DNA from: CAVDHB01 sp963608705 | GTDB lineage: Bacteria > Bacteroidota > Bacteroidia > Bacteroidales > Bacteroidaceae | Assembly (NCBI GenBank): GCA_963608705.1 | Contig: CAVDHB010000048.1 | Span: 7,519-71,518 of the forward strand | Length of the DNA stretch: 64,000 nt | Direction of reading: 5' to 3' | Shown: positions 51,664 through 60,408 of the stretch, in pieces | How the letters are laid out: every line of letters starts with the position of its first letter | Position numbering within the stretch: position 1 is the first letter of the stretch | Notes under the pieces: generated by a model | What the model saw: the letters and a program-made list of their open reading frames with translations, nothing else | The model's database searches: none | Told to the model about the DNA's origin: nothing | Program-made: the position numbers and the translations under genes

Positions 51664-53292
51664 TTAATCCATGAACAGTCTTACCTTGTCCCAGGCTCCG
51701 TCCAGTGTGTCGGGTACGAGGTCGATGGCCTGTCCTTTTTTCAGGTCTGCCCACTGGGACTCGCTCCAGCGGAAAGGCTTTCCTTTTATATAAGGAGTGC
51801 CGAAGACCATCCAGAAAGAGGTCTTTCCTCCGTCCGGGTTCGGCTTGAATTTCAAGTTTTGCAGCAGGTGGCGCACTTTTTCGGCACTGTACACCTTGGC
51901 ATCAATAGCTCCGTCGGGTATTGTCTTGAGTAATGGTGTGGTGCCATAGCCCAAGTCCCATCTTCCGAAGAGGGAGAGAGGTTCGTCGGGGGCAGTGTAA
52001 GTGATGAGGTCTCTGGCGTCAGAAAGCGTCTCCACCTCATCAATGAGCGCATTGAACTGCACTTTGCGCAAAGGGCGGTTGTCCGTGGACTGGAGGTCTT
52101 TGGCTATGTCGTAAGAGGCGGGGTAGTTCACTCCGAAGATGTGCTCGGAGGTGATAAGCCCTGTGTCGTAGTCTTCAGAGGAGAGTGCGCCTTTCAAGGT
52201 GTCGGTCACTTCCAGATGGCCTTTCGCCTTGGAGTAATACCATACAAACCGTTTGTAGCTCATCTCCAGCAGTCCCATCTCTCCTGTGTCGGCATCGGCC
52301 ACGGCATATCCGTTGAGGAAAGTGCCTGTGTTGTCAAGCTGTAAAAGGTGGCTGAAATCTTCCACGCTCTCAGCGTAGAGTTCGGCCAAGGTTGCCCGCC
52401 AACTGGTCCACAGCCCCTTGGTCTTTGGCTCGCAGAGTCCGTAGCGGTGCGTGGTTTCATTAAAAAGAATGCCGTGTCCGTTGAATCCGTAGTCCGTGAG
52501 GCTGGCCAGTTCGCCTTGGCATCCGCAGTTCTCTGACACGAAGTCTTCGCCTACGACCACGTTCATCGTGTGCGTTTGTGAGAGGAATCCGAGCCAGGTG
52601 TTATGGGTGAAAAGGATATTGCCGTCTTCTGTCCGTTTCACGAAAGCGGAGCAGTGGTCTCGCTGACTTTCCTTGAATGCGTCAGTGTTTCCCAGCGTGT
52701 CGAACACATCGAAGGCGGTATTGATTAGGTAGAGGTCGTAGAATGTCAGTGCGTCCAGTCCGTATCCTGTGCTTGCGGTCAGTCTTTCTGGGTTCAGTTC
52801 GGAGAAGTCCGCCTCTGTGGAGGGAGCCGCTTTGCGGGTGGAGTCGAACACGCCCCAAAGGCGCATGAACACCCGTTGCAGCAGGGTGGCTTCTCTTTGT
52901 CCCTCATGCTTCTCTATCCAATGGTAAGTATAGGTGAAGTTCTCCTTCATGCAGCGTGCCGCTCTGTCCAGCTCTTCTTGGGAGGGGTCGAAATTCCGGG
53001 GGAAACGTTTGTCGGGTTCCGACACGTCGCAAAGATGGAAGTTGTTCCATGTATTGTTTCGGGAGGCTTTTAGTTGCAGTTCCCCTTGCAGTTTACCCTG
53101 CACGAACCCCGCCATGTACTCTTTCTGGAGGGTGGACAATGCGGGGGCACGGGAGATGATGGTGTAATTCCAGCAGTTGTTTCTGAGTTCCGCATAGCCG
53201 AGCGTATCCTTGTTGAGGGCGTATTCCGTGTATTGGTCGGGCAGTGCGTCGGGGGCGGCCTTGTGGAACGGTGTTTTGATGAGTTTTTCCAT
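51664..53292 (-). CDS. putative phospholipase B-like Ntn-hydrolase
   Basis: A 542-aa protein without a clear signal peptide. I see the layout of the phospholipase B-like (PLBD) family: an N-terminal AGFVQGKLQGELQ-like 'GYLEGYLT' segment, TGYGLDALTFYDLYLINTAF, and a central DHCSAFVKRTEDGNILFTHN, where a cysteine followed by S-A would be the nucleophile after self-cleavage. A downstream block reads LFGRWDLGYG. PLBD proteins are best known from eukaryotes, and a C69/C45-type amidohydrolase is the main alternative. It is the last gene of the phoH-purC-ubiE-aroE unit, 12 bases after aroE. Confidence 0.55.
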   Translation of the reverse strand: MEKLIKTPFHKAAPDALPDQYTEYALNKDTLGYAELRNNCWNYTIISRAPALSTLQKEYMAGFVQGKLQGELQLKASRNNTWNNFHLCDVSEPDKRFPRNFDPSQEELDRAARCMKENFTYTYHWIEKHEGQREATLLQRVFMRLWGVFDSTRKAAPSTEADFSELNPERLTASTGYGLDALTFYDLYLINTAFDVFDTLGNTDAFKESQRDHCSAFVKRTEDGNILFTHNTWLGFLSQTHTMNVVVGEDFVSENCGCQGELASLTDYGFNGHGILFNETTHRYGLCEPKTKGLWTSWRATLAELYAESVEDFSHLLQLDNTGTFLNGYAVADADTGEMGLLEMSYKRFVWYYSKAKGHLEVTDTLKGALSSEDYDTGLITSEHIFGVNYPASYDIAKDLQSTDNRPLRKVQFNALIDEVETLSDARDLITYTAPDEPLSLFGRWDLGYGTTPLLKTIPDGAIDAKVYSAEKVRHLLQNLKFKPNPDGGKTSFWMVFGTPYIKGKPFRWSESQWADLKKGQAIDLVPDTLDGAWDKVRLFMD

Positions 53293-53304
53293 GGCGTGTG
53301 GTGT

Positions 53305-54054
53305 TTATTGTTCTTCTCCGTTCCAGAAACGCCAGGAGGCAAAAGCCTGCAAAAGCAGCATTTCCAGCCCGTTCTTGGTCTTGGCGCCGTGTTCAGCTCC
53401 TTTTTGCAGGAAGAGTGGCGTGTCGGGGTTGTAAATCAAATCATAGAGAAGGTGTTTGGAGGTCAATGCCTCATAGGGGAGGTCAGGGCATTCATCCACG
53501 TGTGGATACATCCCTACCGGTGTGCAGTTCACTATGACAGTGTATTCTTTCAGAAGCGCGGGAGTGATATCCTTGTAGGTAATCATGCCCGGATGTGCGG
53601 AACGGCTCACGTTCAGTGTCTCGATACCGAGCTTCTTCAGTCCATATATAATAGCTTTGGAGGCGCCGCCTGTACCCAGTACGAGTGCTTTCGTGTGTTG
53701 CGCCTCTAACAGGGGCTGGATGGAGTCCGTGAAACCGATGACATCCGAGTTGAATCCTTTGAGCAGAGTCTTGCTCCCTTGGTGTGTGACCCGTATCACA
53801 TTGACAGCTCCGATGTTCTTGGCATCCTCGCTCAGGGAGTCAAGGTAAGGGATGACCGCTTCCTTGTAAGGGATAGTGACATTCAGCCCTCTCAGATTAG
53901 GATATTTCGCCACCGTGGCGGGAAAGTCCTTGATGGTGGGTATTTCAAAGTTGAGGTATTCCGCATGCACGTTCTCGTCATGGAACCGTTGGTTGAAATA
54001 GTTCTTCGAGAAGGAATGTCCGAGCGGGAAACCTATCAGTCCGTAGATGTCCAT
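53305..54054 (-). CDS. aroE: shikimate dehydrogenase
   Basis: A 249-aa AroE that reduces 3-dehydroshikimate to shikimate with NADPH in aromatic amino-acid synthesis. The substrate site is YGLIGFPLGHSFSKNYFN (Ser pair) and LNVTIPYKEAVIPYLD with the catalytic Lys; the cofactor loop is VLGTGGASKAIIYGL. The C-terminus has NGLEMLLLQAFASW. It is slightly short compared with the 272-aa E. coli enzyme but complete. It lies 25 bases after ubiE and 12 before the phospholipase B-like gene. Confidence 0.94.
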   Translation of the reverse strand: MDIYGLIGFPLGHSFSKNYFNQRFHDENVHAEYLNFEIPTIKDFPATVAKYPNLRGLNVTIPYKEAVIPYLDSLSEDAKNIGAVNVIRVTHQGSKTLLKGFNSDVIGFTDSIQPLLEAQHTKALVLGTGGASKAIIYGLKKLGIETLNVSRSAHPGMITYKDITPALLKEYTVIVNCTPVGMYPHVDECPDLPYEALTSKHLLYDLIYNPDTPLFLQKGAEHGAKTKNGLEMLLLQAFASWRFWNGEEQ

Positions 54055-54079
54055 AGTAGATTGGTTGTGTGTAAAAGTA

Positions 54080-54814
54080 TTATTTCACGGCGGTGTACAG
54101 GGTGCAGATGCCTCCTGTGAGCCGTTTGAAACGTGCGTCTGAGAAACCGGCCTTCTTCAATATTCCCTGCATGACTTCGCCTTGGGGGAAAGCCGCCATC
54201 GTGGCGGGTAGATAAGAATAGGCTTTGGAGTCCTTGGAGATGATTTTGCCGACAAGTGGCATGACGACTTTGGCGTAGAGTGCGAACAGTTGTTTCATGG
54301 GGAAGCGTACAGGTGTGCACAGTTCGAGAATGACCAGTTTGCCTCCCGGTCGAAGCACCCTGCATAATTCGGAGAGTCCCCGGTCGAGGTCGGGGAAGTT
54401 CCGTGCGCCGAAAGCCACGGTTGCCGCGTCGAACGTGTGGTCTGCGAAAGTGAGCTTCATGCAGTCTTCCCTGCGGAAAGACACTTGTGCGTCCAGTCCC
54501 TCTTTTTCCACTTTCTGACGGGCGATACGCATCATCCCTTCCGATATGTCCGCGCCAATCACCTGTGCGGGATGTAGCTTGCGGCAGATATAGAGGGCGA
54601 AATCCCCTGTGCCGGTGGCCATGTCGAGGACGTGTGCCGGTTGATAGGGCCTTAGCCAGTCTATCGCCTTCCTGCGCCAGCTCTTGTCAATGCCGAAGGA
54701 GAGCAGGTGGTTCAGCAAGTCGTATTTCGGAGCGATGTGGTCGAACATCTTTTCCACTTGTTCCCCCTTGCTGCCATTTTCGGAGTAAGGCTTGATTTTC
54801 TCTTGGGCGTACAT
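54080..54814 (-). CDS. ubiE: demethylmenaquinone methyltransferase
   Basis: A 244-aa UbiE/MenG SAM-dependent methyltransferase, the last step of menaquinone synthesis (Bacteroidales use menaquinone, so MenG is the functional name). Signatures are VEKMFDHIAPKYDLLNHLLS, the SAM loop VLDMATGTGDFALYI, VIGADISEGMMRIAR and FGARNFPDLDRGLSELCRVL, ending with GGICTLYTAVK. It is full length and lies 25 bases before aroE. Confidence 0.95.
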   Translation of the reverse strand: MYAQEKIKPYSENGSKGEQVEKMFDHIAPKYDLLNHLLSFGIDKSWRRKAIDWLRPYQPAHVLDMATGTGDFALYICRKLHPAQVIGADISEGMMRIARQKVEKEGLDAQVSFRREDCMKLTFADHTFDAATVAFGARNFPDLDRGLSELCRVLRPGGKLVILELCTPVRFPMKQLFALYAKVVMPLVGKIISKDSKAYSYLPATMAAFPQGEVMQGILKKAGFSDARFKRLTGGICTLYTAVK

Positions 54815-54827
54815 TGAATATGAGTTA

Positions 54828-54895
54828 TTAGTGTTTAGTGTTTAGCGTTTAATTGACTAATAATTAAACACTAAACACTAACAACTAAACATTAT
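54828..54895. repeat. AT-rich TTAGTGTTTAGTGTTTA palindromic repeat
   Basis: An inverted repeat of TTAGTGTTTA-type units around TTTAATTgactaatAATTAAA, located between purC and ubiE. Related copies lie at 62335-62447, 63475-63553 and 63672-63822. It would form a long hairpin in the operon transcript. Confidence 0.8.
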
Positions 54896-54903
54896 ATAAA
54901 GTC

Positions 54904-55854
54904 TTATTTGCGTGAGTTGAGGTATTCCGTCACGTTCTTTTCGATACGAGCGGCGATGTCGCCTTCTTCCGTGGCCTTGTTGAACTTCTCACCCACGATG
55001 TCCTCGTACAGTTCGACATAGCGGTTAGTGATGCTTTCGATGAACTCTTCGGACATTTCCGGCACTTGCTGTCCTTTCTGTCCCATGAAGTCATGCTGGA
55101 TAAGCCACTGGCGCACGAACTCCTTGGAGAGTTGTTTCTGCGGTTCGCCTTTCTCGAACTTCTCTTCGTATCCGTCTGCGATGAAGTAGCGGCTGGAGTC
55201 GGGAGTGTGGATCTCGTCGATGAGATACACCTTGCCGTCTCTCTTACCGAACTCATACTTCGTGTCCACGAGGATAAGTCCTTTCTCAGCAGCCATTTTC
55301 TGTCCGCGCTCGAAGAGCTGTGCGGTGTATTTCTCCATGATTTCGTAGTCTTCCTTGTCTACGATGCCCTGTTTGATAATCTCTTCCTTGGAGATGTTCT
55401 CGTCGTGTCCGCTATCAGCCTTGGTGGTCGGAGTGATGATAGGATGCGGGAAACGCTGGTTCTCCTTCATGCCGTCCGGCAGTTTCACGCCACACAGTTC
55501 GCGGCAGCCTTTCTGATATTCTCTCCATGCGGAGCCGGTCAGAATGCCGCGGATAATCATCTCCACACGGAAGCCCTCGCATTTCAGACCTACAGTGACC
55601 ATGGGGTCCGGAGTGGCGAGTTTCCAGTTCGGGCAGATGTCGGCGGTAGCGTCAAGGAACTTGGCCGCGATTTGGTTCAGCACCTGTCCCTTGAAAGGAA
55701 TGCCTTTGGGCAGCACCACGTCAAATGCGGAGATACGGTCGGTGGCCACCATGACCATCAAATCGTCATTGATGTTGTACACGTCGCGCACTTTTCCGTG
55801 GTACACGCTTTTCTGACCCGGAAAATGGAAATCGGTTTTAGTTAATGCCTTCAT
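54904..55854 (-). CDS. purC: phosphoribosylaminoimidazole-succinocarboxamide synthase
   Basis: A 316-aa PurC (SAICAR synthase) of purine biosynthesis. Motifs are YHGKVRDVYNINDDLMVMVA, ATDRISAFDVVLPKGIPFKG, the family's RGILTGSAWREYQKG, and the metal/ATP region LVDTKYEFGKRDGKVYLIDE followed by HTPDSSRYF. The longer length is the usual Bacteroidetes form. Its start overlaps the phoH stop by 4 bases. The 89-base gap after it holds the AT-rich palindrome. Confidence 0.95.
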   Translation of the reverse strand: MKALTKTDFHFPGQKSVYHGKVRDVYNINDDLMVMVATDRISAFDVVLPKGIPFKGQVLNQIAAKFLDATADICPNWKLATPDPMVTVGLKCEGFRVEMIIRGILTGSAWREYQKGCRELCGVKLPDGMKENQRFPHPIITPTTKADSGHDENISKEEIIKQGIVDKEDYEIMEKYTAQLFERGQKMAAEKGLILVDTKYEFGKRDGKVYLIDEIHTPDSSRYFIADGYEEKFEKGEPQKQLSKEFVRQWLIQHDFMGQKGQQVPEMSEEFIESITNRYVELYEDIVGEKFNKATEEGDIAARIEKNVTEYLNSRK

Positions 55855-56822
55855 TGTTCTTGTATTTTAGTGTTAGAATTTTTCGTTTGTTTCTCGGCTT
55901 TCTCGTAGGCTTCCACAATGCGGGTCACTAATTTGTGCCGCACGATGTCTTTCTTGTTCATGGTGATGAACGAGATGCCCTTCACGTTCTTCAGGATACG
56001 GAGCGCTTCCACCAGCCCTGAGTGTTGGGAGGCGGGAAGGTCTATCTGGGTCATGTCGCCTGTGATGATGAACTTGGCGTTGCGTCCCATGCGGGTGATG
56101 AACATCTTGAGTTGTGCCGTGGTGGTGTTCTGTGCCTCGTCAAGTATGACGACGGCGTCGGAGAGCGTTCGTCCTCTCATGAATGCCAGAGGGGCGATCT
56201 GGATGGTTTTCGCGTCCATGTATTCTTGCAGCTTTCCGGAGGGAATCATGTCCTCCAAAGCGTCATAAAGCGGCTGTAGATAAGGGTCGATTTTCTCTTT
56301 CATGTCTCCCGGAAGGAATCCCAGTTTCTCTCCGGCCTCTACAGCCGGACGGCTCAGGATGATTTTCCTTACCTGTTTGTCTTTCAGAGCTTTCACGGCC
56401 AATGCGATGGCGGTGTAGGTCTTTCCCGAACCGGCAGGTCCTGTGGCGAACATCATGTCGTTCTTGGCGAAGCTTTCCACCATCTTCTGCTGGTTTTCGC
56501 TGCGGGCCGTGATGGGTCTTCCCTGCACGCTGTACACGATGACGCTGCCTGGCTGTTCTTCGACCTTGCGGTGGCCCTTCACGATGTCGAGCACATCCTC
56601 TTCAGTCAGTTTGTTGAATTTCAAACATTGCTTCTCCAGTGTGCCGATAGTCTCCTCGAAGGCGCATATTTCCTCCTCGTCGCCCATCACCTTCAGTACG
56701 TTTCCTCTTCCGATAATCCGTAGTTTGGGATACAAGGCTGTGATTATTTGGAAATTAGAATTGTTCACTCCGTAAAAGACCACGGGGTCTGCGTCCTCTA
56801 AAACAATATGCTTCTCTATCAT
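55851..56822 (-). CDS. phoH: PhoH-family ATPase
   Basis: A 323-aa PhoH-like P-loop ATPase. An N-terminal KH-like region is followed by the ATPase core: Walker A FATGPAGSGKTYTAIALAV, LSRPAVEAGEKLGFLPGDM and Walker B VVILDEAQNTTTAQLKMFI, with MTQIDLPASQHSGLVEAL. PhoH proteins are linked to RNA metabolism and phosphate stress. The ATG at 56822 is used because the -7 box at 56846-56839 lies between it and the longer start. It is the first gene of the phoH-purC unit. Confidence 0.92.
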   Translation of the reverse strand: MIEKHIVLEDADPVVFYGVNNSNFQIITALYPKLRIIGRGNVLKVMGDEEEICAFEETIGTLEKQCLKFNKLTEEDVLDIVKGHRKVEEQPGSVIVYSVQGRPITARSENQQKMVESFAKNDMMFATGPAGSGKTYTAIALAVKALKDKQVRKIILSRPAVEAGEKLGFLPGDMKEKIDPYLQPLYDALEDMIPSGKLQEYMDAKTIQIAPLAFMRGRTLSDAVVILDEAQNTTTAQLKMFITRMGRNAKFIITGDMTQIDLPASQHSGLVEALRILKNVKGISFITMNKKDIVRHKLVTRIVEAYEKAEKQTKNSNTKIQEQ

Positions 56823-56838
56823 GCACGTTTCTTTTTTG

Positions 56839-56846
56839 CAAAAGTA
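56839..56846 (-). promoter_or_regulatory. promoter -7 box of phoH
   Basis: TACTTTTG on the minus strand, ending 17 bases before the phoH ATG, so the transcript leader is only about 10 bases. Confidence 0.6.
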
Positions 56847-57032
56847 CGCTTTTTTGAGCATATATGACGACTTTGGCGGGAGTTTTTTCGCAAGCCTGTT
56901 TTTTCGCTTTTACAGAAAGCCGTCTTGTCGTGCGGTTATAAAAAGAATATCAGTGTCCAGTATCTGTCTCCTTATAATATTAGACAACCGAATACTGAAC
57001 ACTGACCATTTGAAAATACCTTTGTTCCTGTC

Positions 57033-57347
57033 TTAATCCATGTGGAACATTTCCGGCAGCGGGATGGTTACAGGCGAGTTGTCGGGATTCACCTCCATGA
57101 TGTCAGCCATATAGTCCCACCATTTCTGTACCACGGGATTGTCGCCCATGTCTTGTGAGGACCCTTCTCCGTTCACTTTCTGCACGGCGAAGAGGATGTT
57201 GGTGTCTTTGTCCCAATAAATGGAATAGTCGTAGACACCTCCGTCTGAAATCATCTTCTTCAGTTCAGGCCATATTTCGGAATGCCGTTTCTGGTACTCT
57301 TTCTCGAAACCGGGTTTCAAGAACATCTTGAATGCTTCTCGTCTCAT
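57033..57347 (-). CDS. rhaM: L-rhamnose mutarotase
   Basis: A 104-aa RhaM of the ferredoxin-like mutarotase fold, interconverting alpha- and beta-L-rhamnopyranose. Family features are REAFKMFLKPGFEKEYQKRH (with the catalytic His), SEIWPELKKMI, YDYSIYWDKDTNILFAV and the C-terminal VQKWWDYMADIME with conserved tryptophans. It is transcribed divergently from rhaB, with about 200 bases between them. Its -7 box is at 57396-57389. Confidence 0.93.
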   Translation of the reverse strand: MRREAFKMFLKPGFEKEYQKRHSEIWPELKKMISDGGVYDYSIYWDKDTNILFAVQKVNGEGSSQDMGDNPVVQKWWDYMADIMEVNPDNSPVTIPLPEMFHMD

Positions 57348-57388
57348 AGTTACTTCTTGTTTTTAGTGATTATAAGTTTTTACAATGG

Positions 57389-57440
57389 CAAATATACGCC
57401 ATTTTTCTTACAAGGCGTATCTTGTAAGGTGTTCTTGTAA
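57389..57440. promoter_or_regulatory. divergent rhaM promoter and candidate rhamnose operator
   Basis: TATATTTG on the minus strand (57396-57389) is the rhaM -7 box. Upstream of it, CTTACAAG (57407-57414) and CTTGTAAG (57421-57428) form a perfect inverted repeat with a 6-base spacer, and a third CTTGTAA half-site is at 57434-57440. The position overlaps the rhaM -33 region and lies about 65 bases upstream of the rhaB -7 box, which suits an AraC-type activator. Confidence 0.5.
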
Positions 57441-57503
57441 TACAATTGTCAAAAATCACAGGTGGAATGCCAAAAAACACAAGCCTCCCTCGCTTTTACC
57501 CGC

Positions 57504-57511
57504 TATCTTTG
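57504..57511 (+). promoter_or_regulatory. promoter -7 box of the rhaBATD operon
   Basis: TATCTTTG, 40 bases before the rhaB ATG. There is no recognisable -33 TTTG, consistent with a promoter that needs an activator. Confidence 0.65.
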
Positions 57512-57551
57512 CAGCATAAAACAAAATTACCTCATTACCTAAAGAACGAAA

Positions 57552-59036
57552 ATGAAACAAATACAATTCTTCGCCGTAGATTTGGGCGCCACCAGCGGAC
57601 GTACAATTCTGGGCACTTTTAAAGACGGTAAAATCACCTATGAGGAACTTACTCGTTTCCCCAATCATATCATTCATGCCGCAGGACACTGCTTCTGGGA
57701 TATTTTCTCCCTTTACCGTGAGATTGTGAAAGGTCTGAAAGTGGTGGCTGAGCGGAAGATTCAGATTGCTTCCATTGGTATTGATACCTGGGGTGTGGAC
57801 TTCGTGTTCTGGGGAAAGGACGGAGGAATTCTCCGTCAGTCTTATTGCTATCGCGATCAAATGACGGTGAACGCGCCTCAGGAATACTTCAAAGAGCATT
57901 CGAAAGAGGATTTATATAAGATTACGGGCATACAAGTGCTCAACTTCAATTCCCTCTATCAGCTTTACACGTTGCATAACAACGGCTGCTCCGCATTGGA
58001 GGCCGCTCACAAAATACTTTTCGTGCCGGATGCCTTGGCCTATTTGCTGACGGGCGAAAGTGTGACGGAATATACCATAGCGTCCACTTCGCAGATGTTG
58101 GATGCGATAACCCGTAAGTTTTCTCCTGAAATATTAGCGTCCGTGGGCGTGAAAGAAGAACAATTCGGACGCTATGTGCAGCCTGGAGAGCAAATCGGCG
58201 TGCTCAGCAAGGAAGTACAGGAGCTGACGCACCTCGGCCCTGTGCCGGTGATTGCCGTGGCGGAGCATGATACTGGATCTGCTGTGGCCGCCGTACCGGC
58301 CAAGGGTGAGCATTTCGCTTACCTGAGTTCTGGCACGTGGAGCTTGATGGGAATCGAGGTGAAAGAACCGATTATTACGGAAGAAAGCTATAAGCGCAAC
58401 TTCACGAACGAGGGCGGTGTGGAAGGAACCATCCGCTTCTTGAAGAACATTTGCGGCATGTGGCTGCTGGAGAGCTGCCGCCGGGAATGGAGCGACCAGG
58501 GAAATGATTACGCATACCCTGAGCTGATTGACTCGGCGATGAAGGTGGAAGCTTTCCGCAGTTTGATTAACCCGGACGCGCCGTGTTTCGCAAACCCTTC
58601 TTCCATGATCAGGGCTATCCAGGACTACTGCAAGGTAACGGCACAGCCTGTGCCGGAAACCTACGGAGAGCTGACACGCTGTATCTTCGACAGCCTTGCG
58701 CTCCGCTACAAGCAGGTGTTCGGCTATTTGAAGGAAATGGCGCCGTTCCCCATCGAGACGTTGCACGTCATCGGAGGCGGCTCCCGCAACAAGTACTTGA
58801 ACCAATTCACCAGCAATGCGGTTGGTGTGCCGGTAGTGGCAGGCCCGGACGAGGGTACAGCCTTCGGTAACATCCTGTTGCAGGCCAAGGCCGCAGGCTT
58901 GGTACAGAACTTGGAGGATATGCGGACCGTGGCTCGTAACTCTGTGAAAACAGACCGCTATGAGCCGAAGGACCAAGAAATCTGGAACAAGGCTTACGAA
59001 AAATACCTCTCTGTCTTCGACGAGGGTATCTTCTGA
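57552..59036 (+). CDS. rhaB: rhamnulokinase
   Basis: A 494-aa FGGY-family kinase that phosphorylates L-rhamnulose at O1. Features are FFAVDLGATSGRTILGTF (phosphate-binding loop), ASIGIDTWGVDFVFWGKDGG with the catalytic Asp, PVIAVAEHDTGSAVAAVPA and LHVIGGGSRNKYLNQFTSNA. It is the first gene of the rhamnose operon, equivalent to rhaK in Bacteroides thetaiotaomicron. It is followed after 45 bases by the isomerase. Confidence 0.96.
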   Translation: MKQIQFFAVDLGATSGRTILGTFKDGKITYEELTRFPNHIIHAAGHCFWDIFSLYREIVKGLKVVAERKIQIASIGIDTWGVDFVFWGKDGGILRQSYCYRDQMTVNAPQEYFKEHSKEDLYKITGIQVLNFNSLYQLYTLHNNGCSALEAAHKILFVPDALAYLLTGESVTEYTIASTSQMLDAITRKFSPEILASVGVKEEQFGRYVQPGEQIGVLSKEVQELTHLGPVPVIAVAEHDTGSAVAAVPAKGEHFAYLSSGTWSLMGIEVKEPIITEESYKRNFTNEGGVEGTIRFLKNICGMWLLESCRREWSDQGNDYAYPELIDSAMKVEAFRSLINPDAPCFANPSSMIRAIQDYCKVTAQPVPETYGELTRCIFDSLALRYKQVFGYLKEMAPFPIETLHVIGGGSRNKYLNQFTSNAVGVPVVAGPDEGTAFGNILLQAKAAGLVQNLEDMRTVARNSVKTDRYEPKDQEIWNKAYEKYLSVFDEGIF

Positions 59037-59081
59037 TGAGAATAAATCAACTAACAAAATAACTTATAAAACTTCTAAGAA

Positions 59082-60335
59082 ATGAACGCATCATTGATTG
59101 AAAAGGCTTACGCTATCGCGAAAGAACGTTATGCTGCTATCGGTATCGATACCGATGCCGCTATGGAGAAATTGCAGAACATCCCTTTGTCCCTGCACTG
59201 CTGGCAGGCAGACGACGTGACTGGTTTCGAGTCCAACGCCTCTCTGACGGGAGGTATCCAGGCGACTGGTAACTATCCTGGAAAGGCTCGCAACATCGAC
59301 GAGTTGCGTCAGGATGTGTTGGAGGCCGCTTCTCTTATACCGGGTAAGCACCGTTTGAACCTCCACGCTACCTACGGCGACTTCGGCGGTAAGTTCGTGG
59401 ACAGAGACCAGATAGAGCCTAAATATTTCCAGAGCTGGATGGAGTGGGGAAAAGAACACGACATCAAGTTGGACTTCAACTCTACTTCCTTCTCTCATCC
59501 CAAGAGTGGCACCTTGTCTTTGTCAAACCCGGACAAGAGCATCCGTGATTTCTGGATTGAGCATACAAAGCGTTGCCGTTGGATTGCCGACGAGATGGGC
59601 AAGTACCAGAATGACCCGTGTATCATGAACTTGTGGATTCATGACGGAAGCAAAGACATCACGGTAAACCGCATGAAATACCGTGAGATATTGAAGAACT
59701 CCCTGGACGAAATCTTCGCCAAAGACTACACTCACATGAAAGACTGTGTGGAGGCTAAATTCTTTGGCATTGGACTGGAAAGCTATACCGTGGGTTCTCA
59801 GGACTTCTACGAGTCTTATGCTGTGTCTCGTCAGAAGATTTTCACCTTGGACGCAGGTCACTATCATCCTTACGAGAGTGTGGCAGACAAGATTTCCTCC
59901 ATGCTTCTCTTCACCCCGGAGGTGATGCTGCACGTGAGCCGTCCGGTATTCTGGGACAGCGACCATATCGTTATTATGGACGACGGTACGCTGGACATCG
60001 CCAAGGAAGTGGTACGTTGCAATGCGTTGGATCGTGTACACGTGGGACTGGACTTCTTCGACGCTTCAGTGAACCGTATCGGCGCCTACGTAGTGGGAAG
60101 CCGCGCCACACAGAAGAGCTTCTTGCAGGCATTGCTCGAACCGCTCGACCAGCTGCGTAAATACGAGGCTGAAGGCAAGGGCTTCGAGCGTCTGGCTCTC
60201 TTGGAAGAGGCCAAGACAATGCCTTGGGGCGATGTATGGAACATGTTCTGCTTGAAGAACAACGTACCTGCCGCTGAAGACTTCATCCCTGTGGTGGAGC
60301 AGTATGAGAAGGATGTTACTTCCAAGAGAAACTAA
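59082..60335 (+). CDS. rhaA: L-rhamnose isomerase
   Basis: A 417-aa TIM-barrel isomerase converting L-rhamnose to L-rhamnulose. Characteristic stretches are AIGIDTDAAMEKLQNIPLSL, HCWQADDVTGFE, LNLHATYGDFGGKFVDRDQI, LDFNSTSFSHPKSGTLSLSN and the metal-ligand region LDAGHYHPYESVADKISSML. The length agrees with the 419-aa E. coli enzyme. It is the second gene of the operon; a hairpin at 60357-60389 separates it from the transporter gene. Confidence 0.96.
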   Translation: MNASLIEKAYAIAKERYAAIGIDTDAAMEKLQNIPLSLHCWQADDVTGFESNASLTGGIQATGNYPGKARNIDELRQDVLEAASLIPGKHRLNLHATYGDFGGKFVDRDQIEPKYFQSWMEWGKEHDIKLDFNSTSFSHPKSGTLSLSNPDKSIRDFWIEHTKRCRWIADEMGKYQNDPCIMNLWIHDGSKDITVNRMKYREILKNSLDEIFAKDYTHMKDCVEAKFFGIGLESYTVGSQDFYESYAVSRQKIFTLDAGHYHPYESVADKISSMLLFTPEVMLHVSRPVFWDSDHIVIMDDGTLDIAKEVVRCNALDRVHVGLDFFDASVNRIGAYVVGSRATQKSFLQALLEPLDQLRKYEAEGKGFERLALLEEAKTMPWGDVWNMFCLKNNVPAAEDFIPVVEQYEKDVTSKRN

Positions 60336-60356
60336 TCATAAGGTAAAATAAAGGGC

Positions 60357-60389
60357 ATCGGGCGGACACACAGAAGAAGTCCGTCCGAT
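60357..60389 (+). other. intercistronic hairpin in the rhamnose operon
   Basis: ATCGGGCGGAC (60357-60367) pairs with GTCCGTCCGAT (60379-60389) with one G-T wobble. No T-run follows, so it is more likely an mRNA-stability or processing hairpin than a terminator. Confidence 0.55.
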
Positions 60390-60408
60390 ACCGTTTACAT
60401 GGTTTCCT

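Noticed and set aside
60357..60389. Terminator splitting the rhamnose operon
   Set aside because: There is no T-run after the hairpin, and rhaT follows in the same direction at a short distance.
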